Of a DNA stretch of 64,000 bases, positions 19,910 through 29,532 are shown in pieces. Both the position numbers and the translations under genes were made by a program. The DNA comes from Chimaeribacter coloradensis. Lineage in GTDB: Bacteria > Pseudomonadota > Gammaproteobacteria > Enterobacterales > Enterobacteriaceae. The stretch spans positions 124,001 through 188,000 of the forward strand of contig NZ_PJZH01000005.1 of assembly GCF_002858715.1 (NCBI RefSeq), in the 5' to 3' direction. Each line of letters starts with the position of its first letter. Position 1 is the stretch's first letter. Below the pieces are notes generated by a model. It saw only the letters and a program-made list of their open reading frames with translations. It searched no databases and was not told the origin of the DNA.

Positions 19910-21436
19910 TCAGGAAGCCAGCGACAGCTTTTTCACCGGGGTAAGTGTTACCGGGGTGGTGTGGCTCGCGAGCCAGGCGGCGACGCGCTGCTGCTGTGCC
20001 TCATCCAGCCACATGCCGATCTTGGTGCGGCGCCAGATGGCATCGTCCAGCTCTTTCACCCACTCTTTCTCGACCAGATAGCGCAACTCTGCTTCATAGA
20101 AGTGGTGGCCGAAATCTTCACCCAGATCCGCCAGGCTGTTGGCCCCGGCCAGGATCAGCTCACTGTGGCTGCCGTAGGTGTTGGTCAGGCGGCGCGCCAG
20201 GGATTCCGGCAGCCAGCTATGTTTACGGCGCAGTTGCGCGGCGTAGCTGTCACGGTCACCGCCGATGTCACCCCCCGGCAGGCTGCCGTTTTTGGTCCAG
20301 GCCGGGCCGGCGCTCGGGTAGTATTTCGCCAGCTTCTCCATCGCATGTTCCGCCAGCTTACGGTAAGTGGTCAGCTTGCCGCCAAACACCGACAGCAGCG
20401 GGGCCTGGCCCTGGTCGTCATGCACGTCCAGCGTGTAGTCACGGGTCACGGCCTGCGGTGAGTCAGACTCATCATCACACAGTGGGCGCACGCCGGAGTA
20501 ACTCCAGACGATGTCCTGACGCCCCAGCTGCTTCTTGAAGTGGCTGTTGTAGATCTTCAGCAGGTAGTCTTTTTCCTGATCATCGATCTGCACATTCTTC
20601 GGATCGCCTTTGTACTCCACGTCGGTGGTGCCGATGATGGAGAACTCCTCCATCCACGGGATCACAAACACGATGCGGTGATCTTCGTTTTGCAGAATGT
20701 AGGCCTGTTTCTGGTCATGCGCGCGCGGCACCACGATGTGGCTGCCTTTGATCAGGCGGATACCGTACGGCGACTTCAGCTTCAGGCCGTTGTCGAAGAA
20801 GTTTTTCACCCACGGGCCGGTGGCATTCACCAGGCCGCGGGCGCGGCAGGTAAAGGTTTTGCCGCTCACCACATCCTGCGCTTCCACCACCCAGAGGCCG
20901 TTTTCACGGCGGGCAGAGGTCACTTTGGTACGGGTGCGCACTTCACCACCGCGGCGCTCTACTTCCTGCGCATTCAGCACCACCAGGCGCGCGTCGTCGA
21001 CCCAGCAGTCAGAATATTCGAAACCGCGCGTGATTTCCGGCTTGAGTACCGAATCCGCGCCAAAACGCAGGCTTTTGCTGGCCGGCAGGCTGGTGCGTTT
21101 GCCGAGGTGATCGTACAGGAACAGGCCGGTACGGATCATCCACGCCGGGCGCAGGTGCGGGCGGTGCGGCAGGCGGAAACGCATCGGGAACGCGATGTGC
21201 GGGGCGAGTTTCAGCAGCACCTCACGTTCGGCCAGCGCTTCGCTCACCAGACGGAATTCGTAGTGTTCCAGGTAGCGCAGGCCTCCGTGGATCAGTTTAG
21301 AGCTGGCGGAAGAGGTGGCACATGCCAAGTCTTGCGCTTCCAGCAGCAGTACGGACAGCCCGCGCCCGGCAGCATCCGCTGCGATGCCGGCCCCGTTGAT
21401 GCCGCCACCGATCACGATCAAGTCTTTGGTTTCCAC
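19910..21436 (-). CDS. glpD: Aerobic glycerol-3-phosphate dehydrogenase
   Basis: A 508-residue FAD-dependent, membrane-associated dehydrogenase (E. coli 501). It oxidises glycerol-3-phosphate to dihydroxyacetone phosphate and passes electrons to quinone. The FAD-binding GGGINGAG is at residues 10-17; LACATSSASSKLIHGGLRYLE and VNATGPWVK are conserved. The start is GTG (VETKDLIVIG), preceded by GAGGAAGG; the frame is open upstream only through weak TTG. The last residues LSLAS match E. coli. The upstream DNA carries tandem GlpR operators over the predicted promoter. It is convergent with glgP. Confidence 0.96.
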   Translation of the reverse strand: METKDLIVIGGGINGAGIAADAAGRGLSVLLLEAQDLACATSSASSKLIHGGLRYLEHYEFRLVSEALAEREVLLKLAPHIAFPMRFRLPHRPHLRPAWMIRTGLFLYDHLGKRTSLPASKSLRFGADSVLKPEITRGFEYSDCWVDDARLVVLNAQEVERRGGEVRTRTKVTSARRENGLWVVEAQDVVSGKTFTCRARGLVNATGPWVKNFFDNGLKLKSPYGIRLIKGSHIVVPRAHDQKQAYILQNEDHRIVFVIPWMEEFSIIGTTDVEYKGDPKNVQIDDQEKDYLLKIYNSHFKKQLGRQDIVWSYSGVRPLCDDESDSPQAVTRDYTLDVHDDQGQAPLLSVFGGKLTTYRKLAEHAMEKLAKYYPSAGPAWTKNGSLPGGDIGGDRDSYAAQLRRKHSWLPESLARRLTNTYGSHSELILAGANSLADLGEDFGHHFYEAELRYLVEKEWVKELDDAIWRRTKIGMWLDEAQQQRVAAWLASHTTPVTLTPVKKLSLAS

Positions 21437-21450
21437 GTCACCTTCCTCCA

Positions 21451-21490
21451 GATGTTCGCAACAGTTCTTTAATGTTCGTTTTCGCTCATG
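21451..21490 (-). promoter_or_regulatory. Tandem GlpR operators of glpD
   Basis: Two adjacent 20-bp elements: 21471-21490 (AATGTTCGTTTTCGCTCATG) and 21451-21470 with the half-site GATGTTCGC. Both resemble the GlpR operator (ATGTTCG ... CGAACAT). They cover the expected transcription start and initial transcribed region, the arrangement known for E. coli glpD. Confidence 0.7.
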
Positions 21491-21520
21491 ATTGTAATCA
21501 AAAACCAACAAATAAGCCAA
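21491..21520 (-). promoter_or_regulatory. Candidate glpD promoter
   Basis: On the minus strand TTGGCT (21520-21515) and TACAAT (21496-21491) are separated by 18 bases. The predicted start near 21484 falls within the first GlpR operator. Confidence 0.5.
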
Positions 21521-21546
21521 GACTTAACCAAATAAAAACATTTAGG

Positions 21547-21562
21547 CGTGATGCAGCTAACA
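21547..21562. promoter_or_regulatory. Candidate CRP site upstream of glpD
   Basis: CGTGA-N6-TAACA agrees with TGTGA-N6-TCACA at 8 of 10 positions. It is about 70 bases upstream of the predicted glpD start, a class I-like distance. glpD of E. coli is CRP-activated. Confidence 0.4.
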
Positions 21563-21631
21563 CTTTTTCGGCCCCGATAAGGAGCCAGATCATTGAACCC
21601 TCAGCAAAAACGTGCAGAAGGCAGAAACGAC

Positions 21632-21657
21632 GCGGCCCCGCAAAAAAACGGGGCCGC
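21632..21657 (-). terminator. Hairpin downstream of glpR
   Basis: GCGGCCCCG / CGGGGCCGC with an 8-base loop of mostly A (T on the minus strand), 41 bases after the glpR stop. The T residues are in the loop and not after the stem, so it is not a textbook terminator. Confidence 0.5.
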
Positions 21658-21697
21658 AGGGGCAGGGCGGGAAAGTGGCCTCAGGCCGTAGGGGAAA

Positions 21698-22456
21698 TCA
21701 GCACAGTTCCAGCTGAACCTCATGCTGCTCAATGATCTTCATCACGCTGGCAGGCGGCATTTTGTCCGTAAACAGGTAGTCGATCAGGTTCATGTTGCCG
21801 AGGTTGACCATGGCGTTGCGGCCAAATTTGGAGTGGTCAGTCACCAGCATCACGCAACGGGAGTTTTCGATAATGGCCCGCTTGGTGCGCACTTCATGGT
21901 AGTCAAACTCCAGCAGTGAACCATCCATATCGATGCCGCTGATGCCGAGGATGCCGTAATCGAGCCGGAACTGGGAGATGAAGTCCAGCGTCGCTTCCCC
22001 CATGATGCCGCCGTCACGGGTGCGTACCTCGCCGCCGGCCAGAATCAGGCGGAAATCCTCTTTGGCCGTCAGCAAGGTGGCGACGTTCAGGTTGTTGGTG
22101 ACCACCCGCAGGTTTTTGTGGTTCAGCAGGGCGTGGGCCACCGCTTCCGGCGTGGTGCCAATATCAATAAACAGCGTGGCCCCATCCGGGATCTGGCTGG
22201 CAACGCGCTGGGCAATGCGCGCCTTTTCGGCCGGCCACATGATTTTACGGTCATGGTAGGCGGCATTCACCGAGCTGGAAGGCAGGGCCGCGCCGCCGTG
22301 ATGGCGCTGGATTTTATTCTGATCCGCCAGGTCATTCAGATCGCGGCGGATGGTTTGCGGGCTGACGGCAAAATGCTCGACCAGCTCTTCGGTGCTGACA
22401 TAGCCCTGCTGGCGCACCAGTTCAATAATCGCGTCATGACGCTGCGTTTGCTTCAC
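21698..22456 (-). CDS. glpR: Glycerol-3-phosphate regulon repressor GlpR
   Basis: A 252-residue DeoR-family repressor, E. coli length. The N-terminal helix-turn-helix (about residues 20-45, with VSPQTIRRDLNDL) is followed by the DeoR sugar-phosphate sensor domain with LFIDIGTTPEAVAHAL and LVTDHSKFGR. It represses glp genes until glycerol-3-phosphate binds. The start is GTG at 22456. It lies 35 bases after glpG on the same strand, so glpGR is a transcription unit. Its probable operators lie before glpD. Confidence 0.95.
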   Translation of the reverse strand: MKQTQRHDAIIELVRQQGYVSTEELVEHFAVSPQTIRRDLNDLADQNKIQRHHGGAALPSSSVNAAYHDRKIMWPAEKARIAQRVASQIPDGATLFIDIGTTPEAVAHALLNHKNLRVVTNNLNVATLLTAKEDFRLILAGGEVRTRDGGIMGEATLDFISQFRLDYGILGISGIDMDGSLLEFDYHEVRTKRAIIENSRCVMLVTDHSKFGRNAMVNLGNMNLIDYLFTDKMPPASVMKIIEQHEVQLELC

Positions 22457-22491
22457 ATTACACCCCTAAAAAAACCGGACAGCACCGGCAA

Positions 22492-23328
22492 TCAGCGTTG
22501 CCCGCGCAGATGGCGCGTGTCCTTGAAAGCCATCAGTAACCCGAGGATTAACCCGGCGACATGGGCGGCATTAGCAATCGCCAGGCCAAACATATCGAAA
22601 TAACCGGCCACCAGCCAGACCAGTGAAAACACCATCAGCCCGCGCGGAAGCGAAAGCCCCACCTTCGGGGCGCGCTCGCCGGTCAGCCAGACATAGCCCA
22701 TCAGCGCGTAAACCACGCCGGAGAGGCCGCCGAAATAGATGCCGCTGTAAAGGGACTGCGCCCAGCCGCTGAAAAAAGCGGAGACCAGCGCGATCGTCAC
22801 CAGCTTGCCGGTGCCGAGGCGCTTCTCCAGCGGCCCGGCCAGGTACCACCACCACAGCAGGTTAAAGATAATGTGCAGCGGCGAGAAGTGCAGCAGCGCA
22901 TGGCTGACCCAGCGCCACACCTGCCAGTATTGGCTGCTGTCGGCGGGCCAGCCGAGCCAGTTCATCATGCGGTCGTCGCCTAATACCGGCATCAGCAGAT
23001 AAACCACAATGCTCAGCACCATCACCGCCAGCGTCAGCGGCCCGGCCTGGCTGCGGATGCGCGCCAGGTAAGAGTAGCGCGGGTAGTCCAGCGAGCCGCC
23101 CGTCTGACCGGCCTGCCAGCTGGCGGCCTGGTAACGCGGATGGGCGGGATCGCGCAGGAACAGCTCAAGCTGGCTTTCGACTTCGCTCAGCCGGGACTCA
23201 TCCGCCAGCCATAACTCAACGGTATGGCCCTGTTGCGGGCGGCTTTCCAGCCGGATCCCCTGCGTCGCCATGTAATCGACAAAGGCCAGGGCGACCCGGG
23301 GGTTAGATAACGCAATTATTCGCACCAT
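22492..23328 (-). CDS. glpG: Rhomboid intramembrane serine protease GlpG
   Basis: A 278-residue rhomboid protease (E. coli 276). A cytoplasmic N-terminal domain (1-90) precedes six membrane segments. The catalytic dyad is visible as S203 in [13 protein letters not shown] and H256 in NAAHVAGL; the oxyanion residues H152 and N156 lie in [12 protein letters not shown]. It cleaves transmembrane substrates within the inner membrane. The start at 23328 matches the E. coli N-terminus ([16 protein letters not shown]). In E. coli glpE directly precedes it; here 294 bases with a terminator separate the two. Confidence 0.95.
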   Translation of the reverse strand: MVRIIALSNPRVALAFVDYMATQGIRLESRPQQGHTVELWLADESRLSEVESQLELFLRDPAHPRYQAASWQAGQTGGSLDYPRYSYLARIRSQAGPLTLAVMVLSIVVYLLMPVLGDDRMMNWLGWPADSSQYWQVWRWVSHALLHFSPLHIIFNLLWWWYLAGPLEKRLGTGKLVTIALVSAFFSGWAQSLYSGIYFGGLSGVVYALMGYVWLTGERAPKVGLSLPRGLMVFSLVWLVAGYFDMFGLAIANAAHVAGLILGLLMAFKDTRHLRGQR

Positions 23329-23572
23329 AGTGTATTTGCAGCCCTTCACCGGCGATGATTTAACAGTTTGATTTTTAATCAGCATTTTGCAACTTACCAC
23401 TCACCTTGTGGCAGCGGCAACCTGATTATACTTGCCGCATCACCGCCTGTACCCTCTGCTTTCTGCGGTATGCGCTGCTTCACACTTACTTTGTGGCCTG
23501 CATGGGCGCTTTGCACGGCGCTTTTGCGGCACAGCCAGAAAGCGGCTTCCGGCACCGGGCCGGGGCATAGGC

Positions 23573-23600
23573 AAAAAAAAGCCACCGGCAGGGCGGTGGC
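23573..23600 (-). terminator. Rho-independent terminator of glpE
   Basis: On the minus strand GCCACC, an 8-base loop, GGTGGC and then eight T residues, 22 bases past the glpE stop. It separates glpE from glpGR. Confidence 0.88.
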
Positions 23601-23622
23601 GGAGAGGGGGCCGGGGCCGGTA

Positions 23623-23952
23623 TCAGGCGTTGTCAGCCTGCACGGCGTCAGGGAAACTGCGCGCCCAGGCTTCAAAGCCCCCATCAATGCTGTAAACCGC
23701 GCTATAGCCTTGCGTCAGAAGGTATTGTGCTGCGCCGCGGCTGCTGATGCCGTGGTAGCACATCACCATTACCGGCGTATCGAACGCCGTCTGCCCGATA
23801 AACGCCGGCAGGTTGCCGTTGGTCAGGTGAAACGCCCCCGGCGCATGGGCGGCGGCAAAACTTTGCGGATCGCGGATATCCACCATCACGGCGTTACCCT
23901 GGCTTAAACGGGCGTGTGCCTGCTCAACGCTGATTGCTTCAAACTGTTCCAT
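23623..23952 (-). CDS. glpE: Thiosulfate sulfurtransferase GlpE (rhodanese)
   Basis: A 109-residue single-domain rhodanese (E. coli 108) that transfers sulfane sulfur from thiosulfate to cyanide or thioredoxin-like acceptors. The catalytic loop [11 protein letters not shown] has the cysteine at position 65, as in E. coli. VDIRDPQSF and FHLTN are conserved. The start at 23952 (MEQFEAIS) is chosen by homology over a longer open frame to 24063. It now forms its own transcription unit, ending at the terminator at 23573-23600. Confidence 0.94.
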   Translation of the reverse strand: MEQFEAISVEQAHARLSQGNAVMVDIRDPQSFAAAHAPGAFHLTNGNLPAFIGQTAFDTPVMVMCYHGISSRGAAQYLLTQGYSAVYSIDGGFEAWARSFPDAVQADNA

Positions 23953-24114
23953 ACTGCGGGGTGCCTCTGAATTAGGGGTAAAACACCGCCACAGTGTACC
24001 TAACTTTTCACCGCACAAGACCCGGCGCAATGCAGGGGTATTGTGAAAGGCGGATAAATGCACCCTGTGCCGGTCACGTCAGGGAGGCTCCCCGCCGCGC
24101 CGGGCAGAATGCGG

Positions 24115-24870
24115 TTACACCAGAATCACCTCAACACCCTGCCTGCGCAGCTGGCTGACCAGCGCGGCGTCTGCATCCTCGCCGGTAATCACCACATCAA
24201 TTTGCCCGGTGCGGCTGAACAGCATCCCGGCGCGCTGCCCCAGTTTGCTGCTGTCTACCAGTACGGCCAGTTTGCCGATGGTGCTGAGCATCTTCTGCTC
24301 CGCCATGGCAGTAAGCATATCGGTTTTGTACAACCCTTCGGCCGTCAGGCCGATGCCGCTGGTAAACATCCAGTGCCCGGCATAAAGGGTGCTGTCCCCG
24401 CCCTGCGGGGCAAGGGTGATCGCCTGGCTTTTATTGTACTGGCCGCCCATGATCACCACGCTGTCGTGCTCCTGCTCAATCAGGTAATTGGCCAGCGGCA
24501 GATAGTTGGTGATCACCTGCACCGGCTTGCCGCAGATCTCCTGCCCCAGCAGAAAGGCGGTGGAGCCGCAGTTAATCACTACGCTCTGATCCGGGCTGCA
24601 CAGTGCCGCCGCCGCTTTGGCGATGCGCATCTTCTCATTGAGGTGTGCCGTCTGGTGGATGTTCAGCGGCGTCCAGCTCTGGCGCGGGGTGCTGATGGCT
24701 TCCGCCCCGTTGCGGACTTTCCGCAATTTCCCCAGCTCATTGAGCTTGGTGATGTCACGGCGTGCCGTTGCCGGTGAAATGGCAAACTGCCGGATGACTT
24801 CCGCGACAGAGAGCTGCCCCTGACGTTGAAGCAGCCCAAGGATAGCGTTGTGTCGTTGTGCTTCTGTCAT
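24115..24870 (-). CDS. ulaR: L-ascorbate utilisation repressor UlaR (DeoR family)
   Basis: A 251-residue DeoR-family repressor, the E. coli UlaR length. The N-terminal HTH (about residues 18-42, [13 protein letters not shown]) is followed by [43 protein letters not shown] and [29 protein letters not shown], diagnostic of UlaR against GlpR. It represses ulaG and ulaABCDEF and responds to L-ascorbate-6-phosphate. As in E. coli it lies next to ulaG on the same strand, with its own start and a gap of 270 bases. Confidence 0.95.
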   Translation of the reverse strand: MTEAQRHNAILGLLQRQGQLSVAEVIRQFAISPATARRDITKLNELGKLRKVRNGAEAISTPRQSWTPLNIHQTAHLNEKMRIAKAAAALCSPDQSVVINCGSTAFLLGQEICGKPVQVITNYLPLANYLIEQEHDSVVIMGGQYNKSQAITLAPQGGDSTLYAGHWMFTSGIGLTAEGLYKTDMLTAMAEQKMLSTIGKLAVLVDSSKLGQRAGMLFSRTGQIDVVITGEDADAALVSQLRRQGVEVILV

Positions 24871-24961
24871 GATTGCTCCGCGTGGATAATGATTATCCGG
24901 TGATTATACGCGAGCATCATACGCATTTGTATTCTCAGTACTGATTTAGCGCGCCGGCAGG

Positions 24962-24987
24962 GGCCGGGTGCCGCCGCGCACCCGGCC
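24962..24987 (-). terminator. Hairpin downstream of ulaG
   Basis: GGCCGGGTGC / GCACCCGGCC is a strong 10-bp stem with a 6-base loop between ulaG and ulaR. There is no clear T run after it on the minus strand; termination or message protection is inferred. Confidence 0.45.
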
Positions 24988-25014
24988 TGGCTTTATAACG
25001 CGTCTTTATATTCC

Positions 25015-25050
25015 GGGCCTTTTGGGCCTTTTGGGCCTTTTGGGCATTTC
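25015..25050. repeat. 9-bp tandem repeat between ulaR and ulaG
   Basis: Three exact copies of GGGCCTTTT (25015-25041) are followed by a degenerate copy GGGCATTTC. A T/C-rich, GGCACTTCGG-like decay continues for about 30 bases. It is non-coding and lies 91 bases after the ulaG stop. It is the only tandem microsatellite noticed in the window. Confidence 0.9.
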
Positions 25051-25140
25051 GGCACTTCGGCGCATGTCGCCACATTTACCTGCCTTTCTTTGCGCTTATG
25101 CGCATTTCCCGGCGCACCTTAGTATTTCTCTTCGTTTTCC

Positions 25141-26205
25141 TTACAGGAAAGAGGTAAACGGCAGATCCGGCTCCTGGGTAAAGCAGTCATCAAACCCACG
25201 CGGGTAGTGATATTCAAAATGATCTTTATCCAGCGGCCAGGTGAATTTGCCGCCGACCTGCCAGATAAATGGCTTAAAGCCGTAACGCAGCCGATCTTTT
25301 TTCATCTCCCACAGCACGCGGATCTCCTGCGGGTCCGCCTGGAAATTTGACCAGATGTCATGGTGGAAGGGGATCACCACCTGAGTTTTCAGCGCCTCAG
25401 CCATGCGCAGGATATCAGCGCTGGTCATCTTGTCCGTCACGCCGCGCGGGTTCTCCCCGTAGGAACCCAGTGCCACATCAATGCGGTACTCATTGCCATG
25501 TTTGGCGTAATAGTTTGAATAGTGCGAGTCGCCGCTGTGGTAAAGCGAGCCGCCCGGCGTCGTGAACAGGTAGTTCACGGCGCGTGCGTCCATGCCGTCC
25601 GGCAGCACCCCGGCGGCCTGTTGCCCAGCCGGCAGCGTGATCAGCGCCGTGCGGTCAAAAGCGTCCAGCGCACGGATTTCCACATCTTTGACAGTGACCA
25701 CCTTGCCCGGCGTCATCACGATGCAACGCTCAACAGGCACCCCCCAGCTGACCCAGAGATCCACACAGGTTTGCGGCCCGATAAACGGCACCGATGCATC
25801 ACAGTTCTGTATCACCGCCGCCGCCACATTGACGTCAATATGGTCATTGTGATCGTGCGTGGCGAGCACCGCATCAATCTGCCGGATGGCAAACGGGTCC
25901 AGCACAAAGGGCGTGGTGCGCAGGTTCGGCTGTAACTTTTTCACCCCGGCCATACGCTGCATCTGGTGGCCGGCTTTCATCAGCGGGTTACCGTGGCTCT
26001 GCTTGCCGGTGCCGCACCAGAAATCAACGCACAGGTTGGCCCCCCCTTCTGATTTCAGCCAGATGCCGGTGCACCCCAGCCACCACATGGCAAATGTGCC
26101 GGGGGCGACCTCCTCCTGTTCAATCTCTTCATTCAGCCAGCTGCCCCATTCCGGGAAGGTGTTCAGGATCCAGGATTCCCGGGTAAGCGTGGTTACTTTA
26201 CTCAT
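25141..26205 (-). CDS. ulaG: L-ascorbate-6-phosphate lactonase UlaG
   Basis: A 354-residue metallo-beta-lactamase-fold lactonase, the E. coli length and near-identical by recall. It hydrolyses L-ascorbate-6-phosphate to 3-keto-L-gulonate-6-phosphate in the cytoplasm, the first internal step after PTS uptake. The metal-binding motif [10 protein letters not shown] lies near residue 120; further ligands are in [12 protein letters not shown] and [10 protein letters not shown]. It is transcribed divergently from ulaABCDEF across a 438-base control region. Confidence 0.96.
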   Translation of the reverse strand: MSKVTTLTRESWILNTFPEWGSWLNEEIEQEEVAPGTFAMWWLGCTGIWLKSEGGANLCVDFWCGTGKQSHGNPLMKAGHQMQRMAGVKKLQPNLRTTPFVLDPFAIRQIDAVLATHDHNDHIDVNVAAAVIQNCDASVPFIGPQTCVDLWVSWGVPVERCIVMTPGKVVTVKDVEIRALDAFDRTALITLPAGQQAAGVLPDGMDARAVNYLFTTPGGSLYHSGDSHYSNYYAKHGNEYRIDVALGSYGENPRGVTDKMTSADILRMAEALKTQVVIPFHHDIWSNFQADPQEIRVLWEMKKDRLRYGFKPFIWQVGGKFTWPLDKDHFEYHYPRGFDDCFTQEPDLPFTSFL

Positions 26206-26643
26206 CGCATTTCCTCATCTGGTGGGTGATAAGCCTACAGAGCACAGAATCAACCGCAATCAAAATATGATTACTTGTGATTATTTTGAGGGGAATCTAG
26301 CACCCTTTTTGTGGGCTTACAATGTGGTGCAGGTAATTTTTCGAGGCCTATTCCAATATTTTCAGACTAAGAAGTGTTATCAAAATTTGATGTAATTGGT
26401 TTATTTTTATGACTAAAAGAGAGGTGGCACGCTCTGGGGCGCATTGGCAGAAGGAAACTACTGTACTTCGGAGAATATCCTGAGAAGATGATCACAAATA
26501 ATCATAAAGCATCTTTTTGTGAGAGGGCGTGAGCGGTAGAGTGCGACGACCTTAAGATTGTTGTGCCTTTACCCGGATGCGCATGTTCAGGTATCCGGCC
26601 CAACAAGGAAAGCCTCACAGAACGCTTTCTCATGGAGAGCTTT
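26206..26643. promoter_or_regulatory. ulaG-ulaA divergent control region
   Basis: A 438-base AT-rich gap without a supported gene. It holds three inverted repeats: TCAAAATA (26260-26267) with TATTTTGA (26282-26289); ATCAAAATTTGAT (26379-26391); and TCACAAA (26492-26498) with TTTGTGA (26516-26522). In E. coli the equivalent region carries several UlaR operators plus CRP and IHF sites. The first two repeats share the TCAAAAT core and are the best UlaR candidates here. Exact promoters were not resolved. Confidence 0.6.
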
Positions 26644-28044
26644 ATGGAAACCCTCTATACCCTCTTTACGGTTTTTTTTAACCAGGTGATGACCAATGCC
26701 CCGCTGTTGCTGGGTCTGGTCACCCTGCTGGGCTATCTGCTGTTACGCAAAAGCGCCACGGTGATCATCAAAGGCACGCTGAAAACCATTATCGGTTTTA
26801 TGCTGTTGCAGGCCGGGTCAGGCATCCTCACCAGTACCTTCAAGCCGGTGGTGGCCAAACTCTCAGAGGTGTATGGCATCAACGGGGCGATTTCAGACAC
26901 CTACGCGGCGATGATGGCGACCATCGAGCGCATGGGCGACGCCTACAGCTGGGTAGGCTATGCCGTGCTGCTGGCCCTGGCGCTGAACATTGGGTATGTG
27001 CTGCTGCGCCGTGTGACCGGCATCCGCACCATCATGCTGACCGGCCACATCATGTTTCAGCAGGCAGGGCTGATCGCGGTGTTCTTCTACATCCTGGGCT
27101 ACCCGATGTGGATAACGGTGCTCTGCACCGCGGTGCTGGTGTCGCTTTACTGGGGCATCACCGCCAACATGATGTACAAACCCACGCAGGAAGTCACTGA
27201 CGGCTGCGGGTTTTCCATCGGCCACCAGCAGCAGTTTGCCGCCTGGCTGGCCTATAAGCTCGCGCCCTTTCTCGGCAAAAAAGAGCAGAGTGTGGAAGAC
27301 CTCAAACTGCCGGGCTGGCTCAACATCTTCCATGACAACATCGTCTCTACGGCCATCGTGATGACGCTGTTCTTCGGCATTATTCTCTGCTCTTTCGGCC
27401 TGGATACCCTGCAAACCATGGCCGGTAAAACGCATTGGACGATCTACATCCTCCAGACCGGCCTGATGTTTTCCGTCGCGATCTTCATCATCGTGCAGGG
27501 CGTGCGTATGTTCGTCGCTGAACTCACGGAAGCCTTTAACGGCATCTCCCAGCGGCTGATTCCGGGCGCGGTGCTGGCGATTGACTGCGCCGCCATCTAT
27601 AGCTTTGCGCCGAATGCCGTGGTCTGGGGCTTTATGTGGGGCACCATCGGCCAGCTGATTGCCGTCGGCATTCTGCTGGCGATCGGCTCTTCCATCATGA
27701 TCATCCCGGGCTTCATCCCGATGTTTTTCTCTAATGCCACCATCGGCGTCTTTGCCAATCACTTCGGCGGCTGGCGCGCCGCGCTGAAGATCTGCCTGGT
27801 CATGGGGATGGTGGAGATCTTTGGCTGTGTCTGGGCGGTAAAGCTCACCGGGCTGAGCGCCTGGATGGGCATGGCGGACTGGTCAATCCTGGCCCCGCCG
27901 ATGATGCAGGGCTTTACCACCGGCCTGTGGTTTATGGGAGTCATCCTCGCGATTGCCGGGCTCTATATGTTCTTTGCCGGCCGCGCCCTGCGCGCCGAAG
28001 AAGATGCTGGGAAAATGGCGTTAAAACAATCTGTTAAACAGTAA
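26644..28044 (+). CDS. ulaA: L-ascorbate PTS permease, EIIC component UlaA
   Basis: A 466-residue polytopic membrane protein (E. coli 465), the membrane channel of the ascorbate phosphotransferase system. Conserved stretches include [15 protein letters not shown] at the N-terminus, [14 protein letters not shown], and [24 protein letters not shown]. It moves L-ascorbate across the inner membrane, coupled to phosphorylation by UlaB and UlaC. The start at 26644 (METLYTLF) has GGAGAG six bases before it and matches E. coli. It is the first gene of ulaABCDEF. Confidence 0.96.
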   Translation: METLYTLFTVFFNQVMTNAPLLLGLVTLLGYLLLRKSATVIIKGTLKTIIGFMLLQAGSGILTSTFKPVVAKLSEVYGINGAISDTYAAMMATIERMGDAYSWVGYAVLLALALNIGYVLLRRVTGIRTIMLTGHIMFQQAGLIAVFFYILGYPMWITVLCTAVLVSLYWGITANMMYKPTQEVTDGCGFSIGHQQQFAAWLAYKLAPFLGKKEQSVEDLKLPGWLNIFHDNIVSTAIVMTLFFGIILCSFGLDTLQTMAGKTHWTIYILQTGLMFSVAIFIIVQGVRMFVAELTEAFNGISQRLIPGAVLAIDCAAIYSFAPNAVVWGFMWGTIGQLIAVGILLAIGSSIMIIPGFIPMFFSNATIGVFANHFGGWRAALKICLVMGMVEIFGCVWAVKLTGLSAWMGMADWSILAPPMMQGFTTGLWFMGVILAIAGLYMFFAGRALRAEEDAGKMALKQSVKQ

Positions 28045-28056
28045 GGAGTGAAGGTT

Positions 28057-28377
28057 ATGACCGTGCGCATTCTGGCGGTATGCGGGTGTGGGCAAGGCAG
28101 TTCGATGATCATGAAAATGAAAGTCGGCCAGTTTCTTACACAGCAAGGCATCGATCACAGCGTAAACAGCTGTGCGGTCGGGGAGTACAAAGCAGAGCTG
28201 GGCAATGCGGACATCATCATCGCCTCTACCCATGTGGCGGATGAGATCACCGTCAGCGGCAATAAATATGTGGTAGGCGTGCGCAATATGCTCTCGGCGG
28301 CAGATTTCGGGCCGAAGCTGCTGGAAGTGATCACCGCCCATTTTCCCCGGGATCTCAACCAACAGGGGGCGATATGA
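28057..28377 (+). CDS. ulaB: L-ascorbate PTS EIIB component UlaB
   Basis: A 106-residue cytoplasmic EIIB (E. coli 101). The phosphoryl-accepting cysteine is C9 in [17 protein letters not shown]. coli has CGNGQGSS there, so the loop carries an extra cysteine at position 11. It transfers phosphate from UlaC to ascorbate bound by UlaA. The start at 28057 follows AAGGAGTGAAGG, 12 bases after ulaA. Its end overlaps the ulaC start by four bases. Confidence 0.94.
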   Translation: MTVRILAVCGCGQGSSMIMKMKVGQFLTQQGIDHSVNSCAVGEYKAELGNADIIIASTHVADEITVSGNKYVVGVRNMLSAADFGPKLLEVITAHFPRDLNQQGAI

Positions 28378-28853
28378 AACTGCGTGACTCCCTGGCGGAA
28401 AACCACGCCATCGCCTTGCAGGCGGAGGCAGCGACCTGGCAGGAGGCGGTGAAAATCGGCGTTGACCTGCTGGTGGAAGCGGGGGTAGTGGAGCCGCGTT
28501 ACTACCAGGCGATTCTGGACGGCGTCGCGCAGTTTGGCCCCTATTTTGTGATTGCGCCGGGGCTGGCGATGCCGCATGGCCGCCCGGAAGAGGGCGTCAT
28601 CAAAACCGGCTTTGCGCTGGTAACGCTGAAGACGCCGTTGGCCTTCAACCACGAAGAGAATGATCCGGTCGATATCCTGATTACGCTGGCGGCAGCGGAT
28701 GCGCGGGCGCATCAGGAGGTCGGCATTATGCAGGTGGTGAATCTGTTTGAGAATGACGCCAATTTCGACCGGCTGCGCGCCTGCCGCACGGAACAGGACG
28801 TGCTGGCGCTTATTGATGAAACCACAGCCGCCGCAGAGGCGGCCGCCCACTGA
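28374..28853 (+). CDS. ulaC: L-ascorbate PTS EIIA component UlaC
   Basis: A 159-residue EIIA of the mannitol/fructose class (E. coli 154). The phosphoryl-accepting histidine is H68 in [12 protein letters not shown]. It carries phosphate from HPr to UlaB. The frame overlaps ulaB by ATGA, so translation is coupled. The C-terminus is an alanine/glutamate-rich helix, slightly longer than in E. coli. Confidence 0.94.
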   Translation: MKLRDSLAENHAIALQAEAATWQEAVKIGVDLLVEAGVVEPRYYQAILDGVAQFGPYFVIAPGLAMPHGRPEEGVIKTGFALVTLKTPLAFNHEENDPVDILITLAAADARAHQEVGIMQVVNLFENDANFDRLRACRTEQDVLALIDETTAAAEAAAH

Positions 28854-28866
28854 AAGGAGTGTTGTG

Positions 28867-29523
28867 ATGTCTCACGCGTTACCGATGTTACAAGTCGCGC
28901 TGGATAACCAGACCCTGGCGGATGCCTACCGCACCACCCGGCTGATCGCGGCGGAAGTCGATATTATCGAGGTCGGCACCATTCTCTGTATGGCCGAAGG
29001 GGTGCGCGCAGTGCGTGACCTTAAGGCGCTCTACCCGGAAAAAATCGTCCTGGCGGATGCCAAAATTGCCGACGCCGGGCACATTCTCGCCCGCATGTGC
29101 TTTGAGGCCGATGCAGACTGGGTAACCGTGATCTGCTGTGCGGACATCAACACCGCCAAAGGGGCACTGGATGTGGCTAAAGCGTTCAACGGCGATGTGC
29201 AGATTGAGCTGACCGGCTTCTGGACCTGGGAGCAGGCGAAGGCGTGGCGGGCGGCCGGGATTGGCCAGGTGGTGTATCACCGCAGCCGTGACGCACAGGC
29301 AGCCGGGGTCGCGTGGAGTGACACGGATATCGCCGCGATTAAGCGCTTGTCAGAGATGGGGTTTAACGTCACGGTGACCGGCGGGCTGGCACTGGAGGAT
29401 CTGCCGCTGTTCCGGGGCATTCCGGTGCATGTATTTATTGCCGGGCGCAGCATCCGCGATGCCGCTGACCCGGTCGCCGCCGCCCGCCAGTTCAGGCGCA
29501 CTATTCAGCAGCTCTGGGGCTAA
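28867..29523 (+). CDS. ulaD: 3-keto-L-gulonate-6-phosphate decarboxylase UlaD
   Basis: A 218-residue member of the orotidine-5'-phosphate decarboxylase superfamily (E. coli 216). It converts 3-keto-L-gulonate-6-phosphate to L-xylulose-5-phosphate with Mg2+. The metal and proton-transfer motif DAKIADAG (D-x-K-x-x-D) is present, with QVALDNQTL at the N-terminus and [11 protein letters not shown] carrying the conserved glutamate. The start at 28867 (MSHALPML) has AAAGGAG upstream; the frame is open earlier, inside ulaC, without homology. Confidence 0.95.
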   Translation: MSHALPMLQVALDNQTLADAYRTTRLIAAEVDIIEVGTILCMAEGVRAVRDLKALYPEKIVLADAKIADAGHILARMCFEADADWVTVICCADINTAKGALDVAKAFNGDVQIELTGFWTWEQAKAWRAAGIGQVVYHRSRDAQAAGVAWSDTDIAAIKRLSEMGFNVTVTGGLALEDLPLFRGIPVHVFIAGRSIRDAADPVAAARQFRRTIQQLWG

Positions 29524-29532
29524 GGAGCCGGC

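Noticed and set aside
24115-24870. Possible second glpR-type repressor
   Set aside because: Its internal motifs ([30 protein letters not shown]) and position next to ulaG identify it as UlaR.
25015-25050. CRISPR-like repeat
   Set aside because: Units are 9 bp, directly adjacent, without spacers and without cas genes.
26409-26483. 24-codon small open frame in the ulaG-ulaA gap
   Set aside because: No ribosome site or similarity; such frames are expected by chance.
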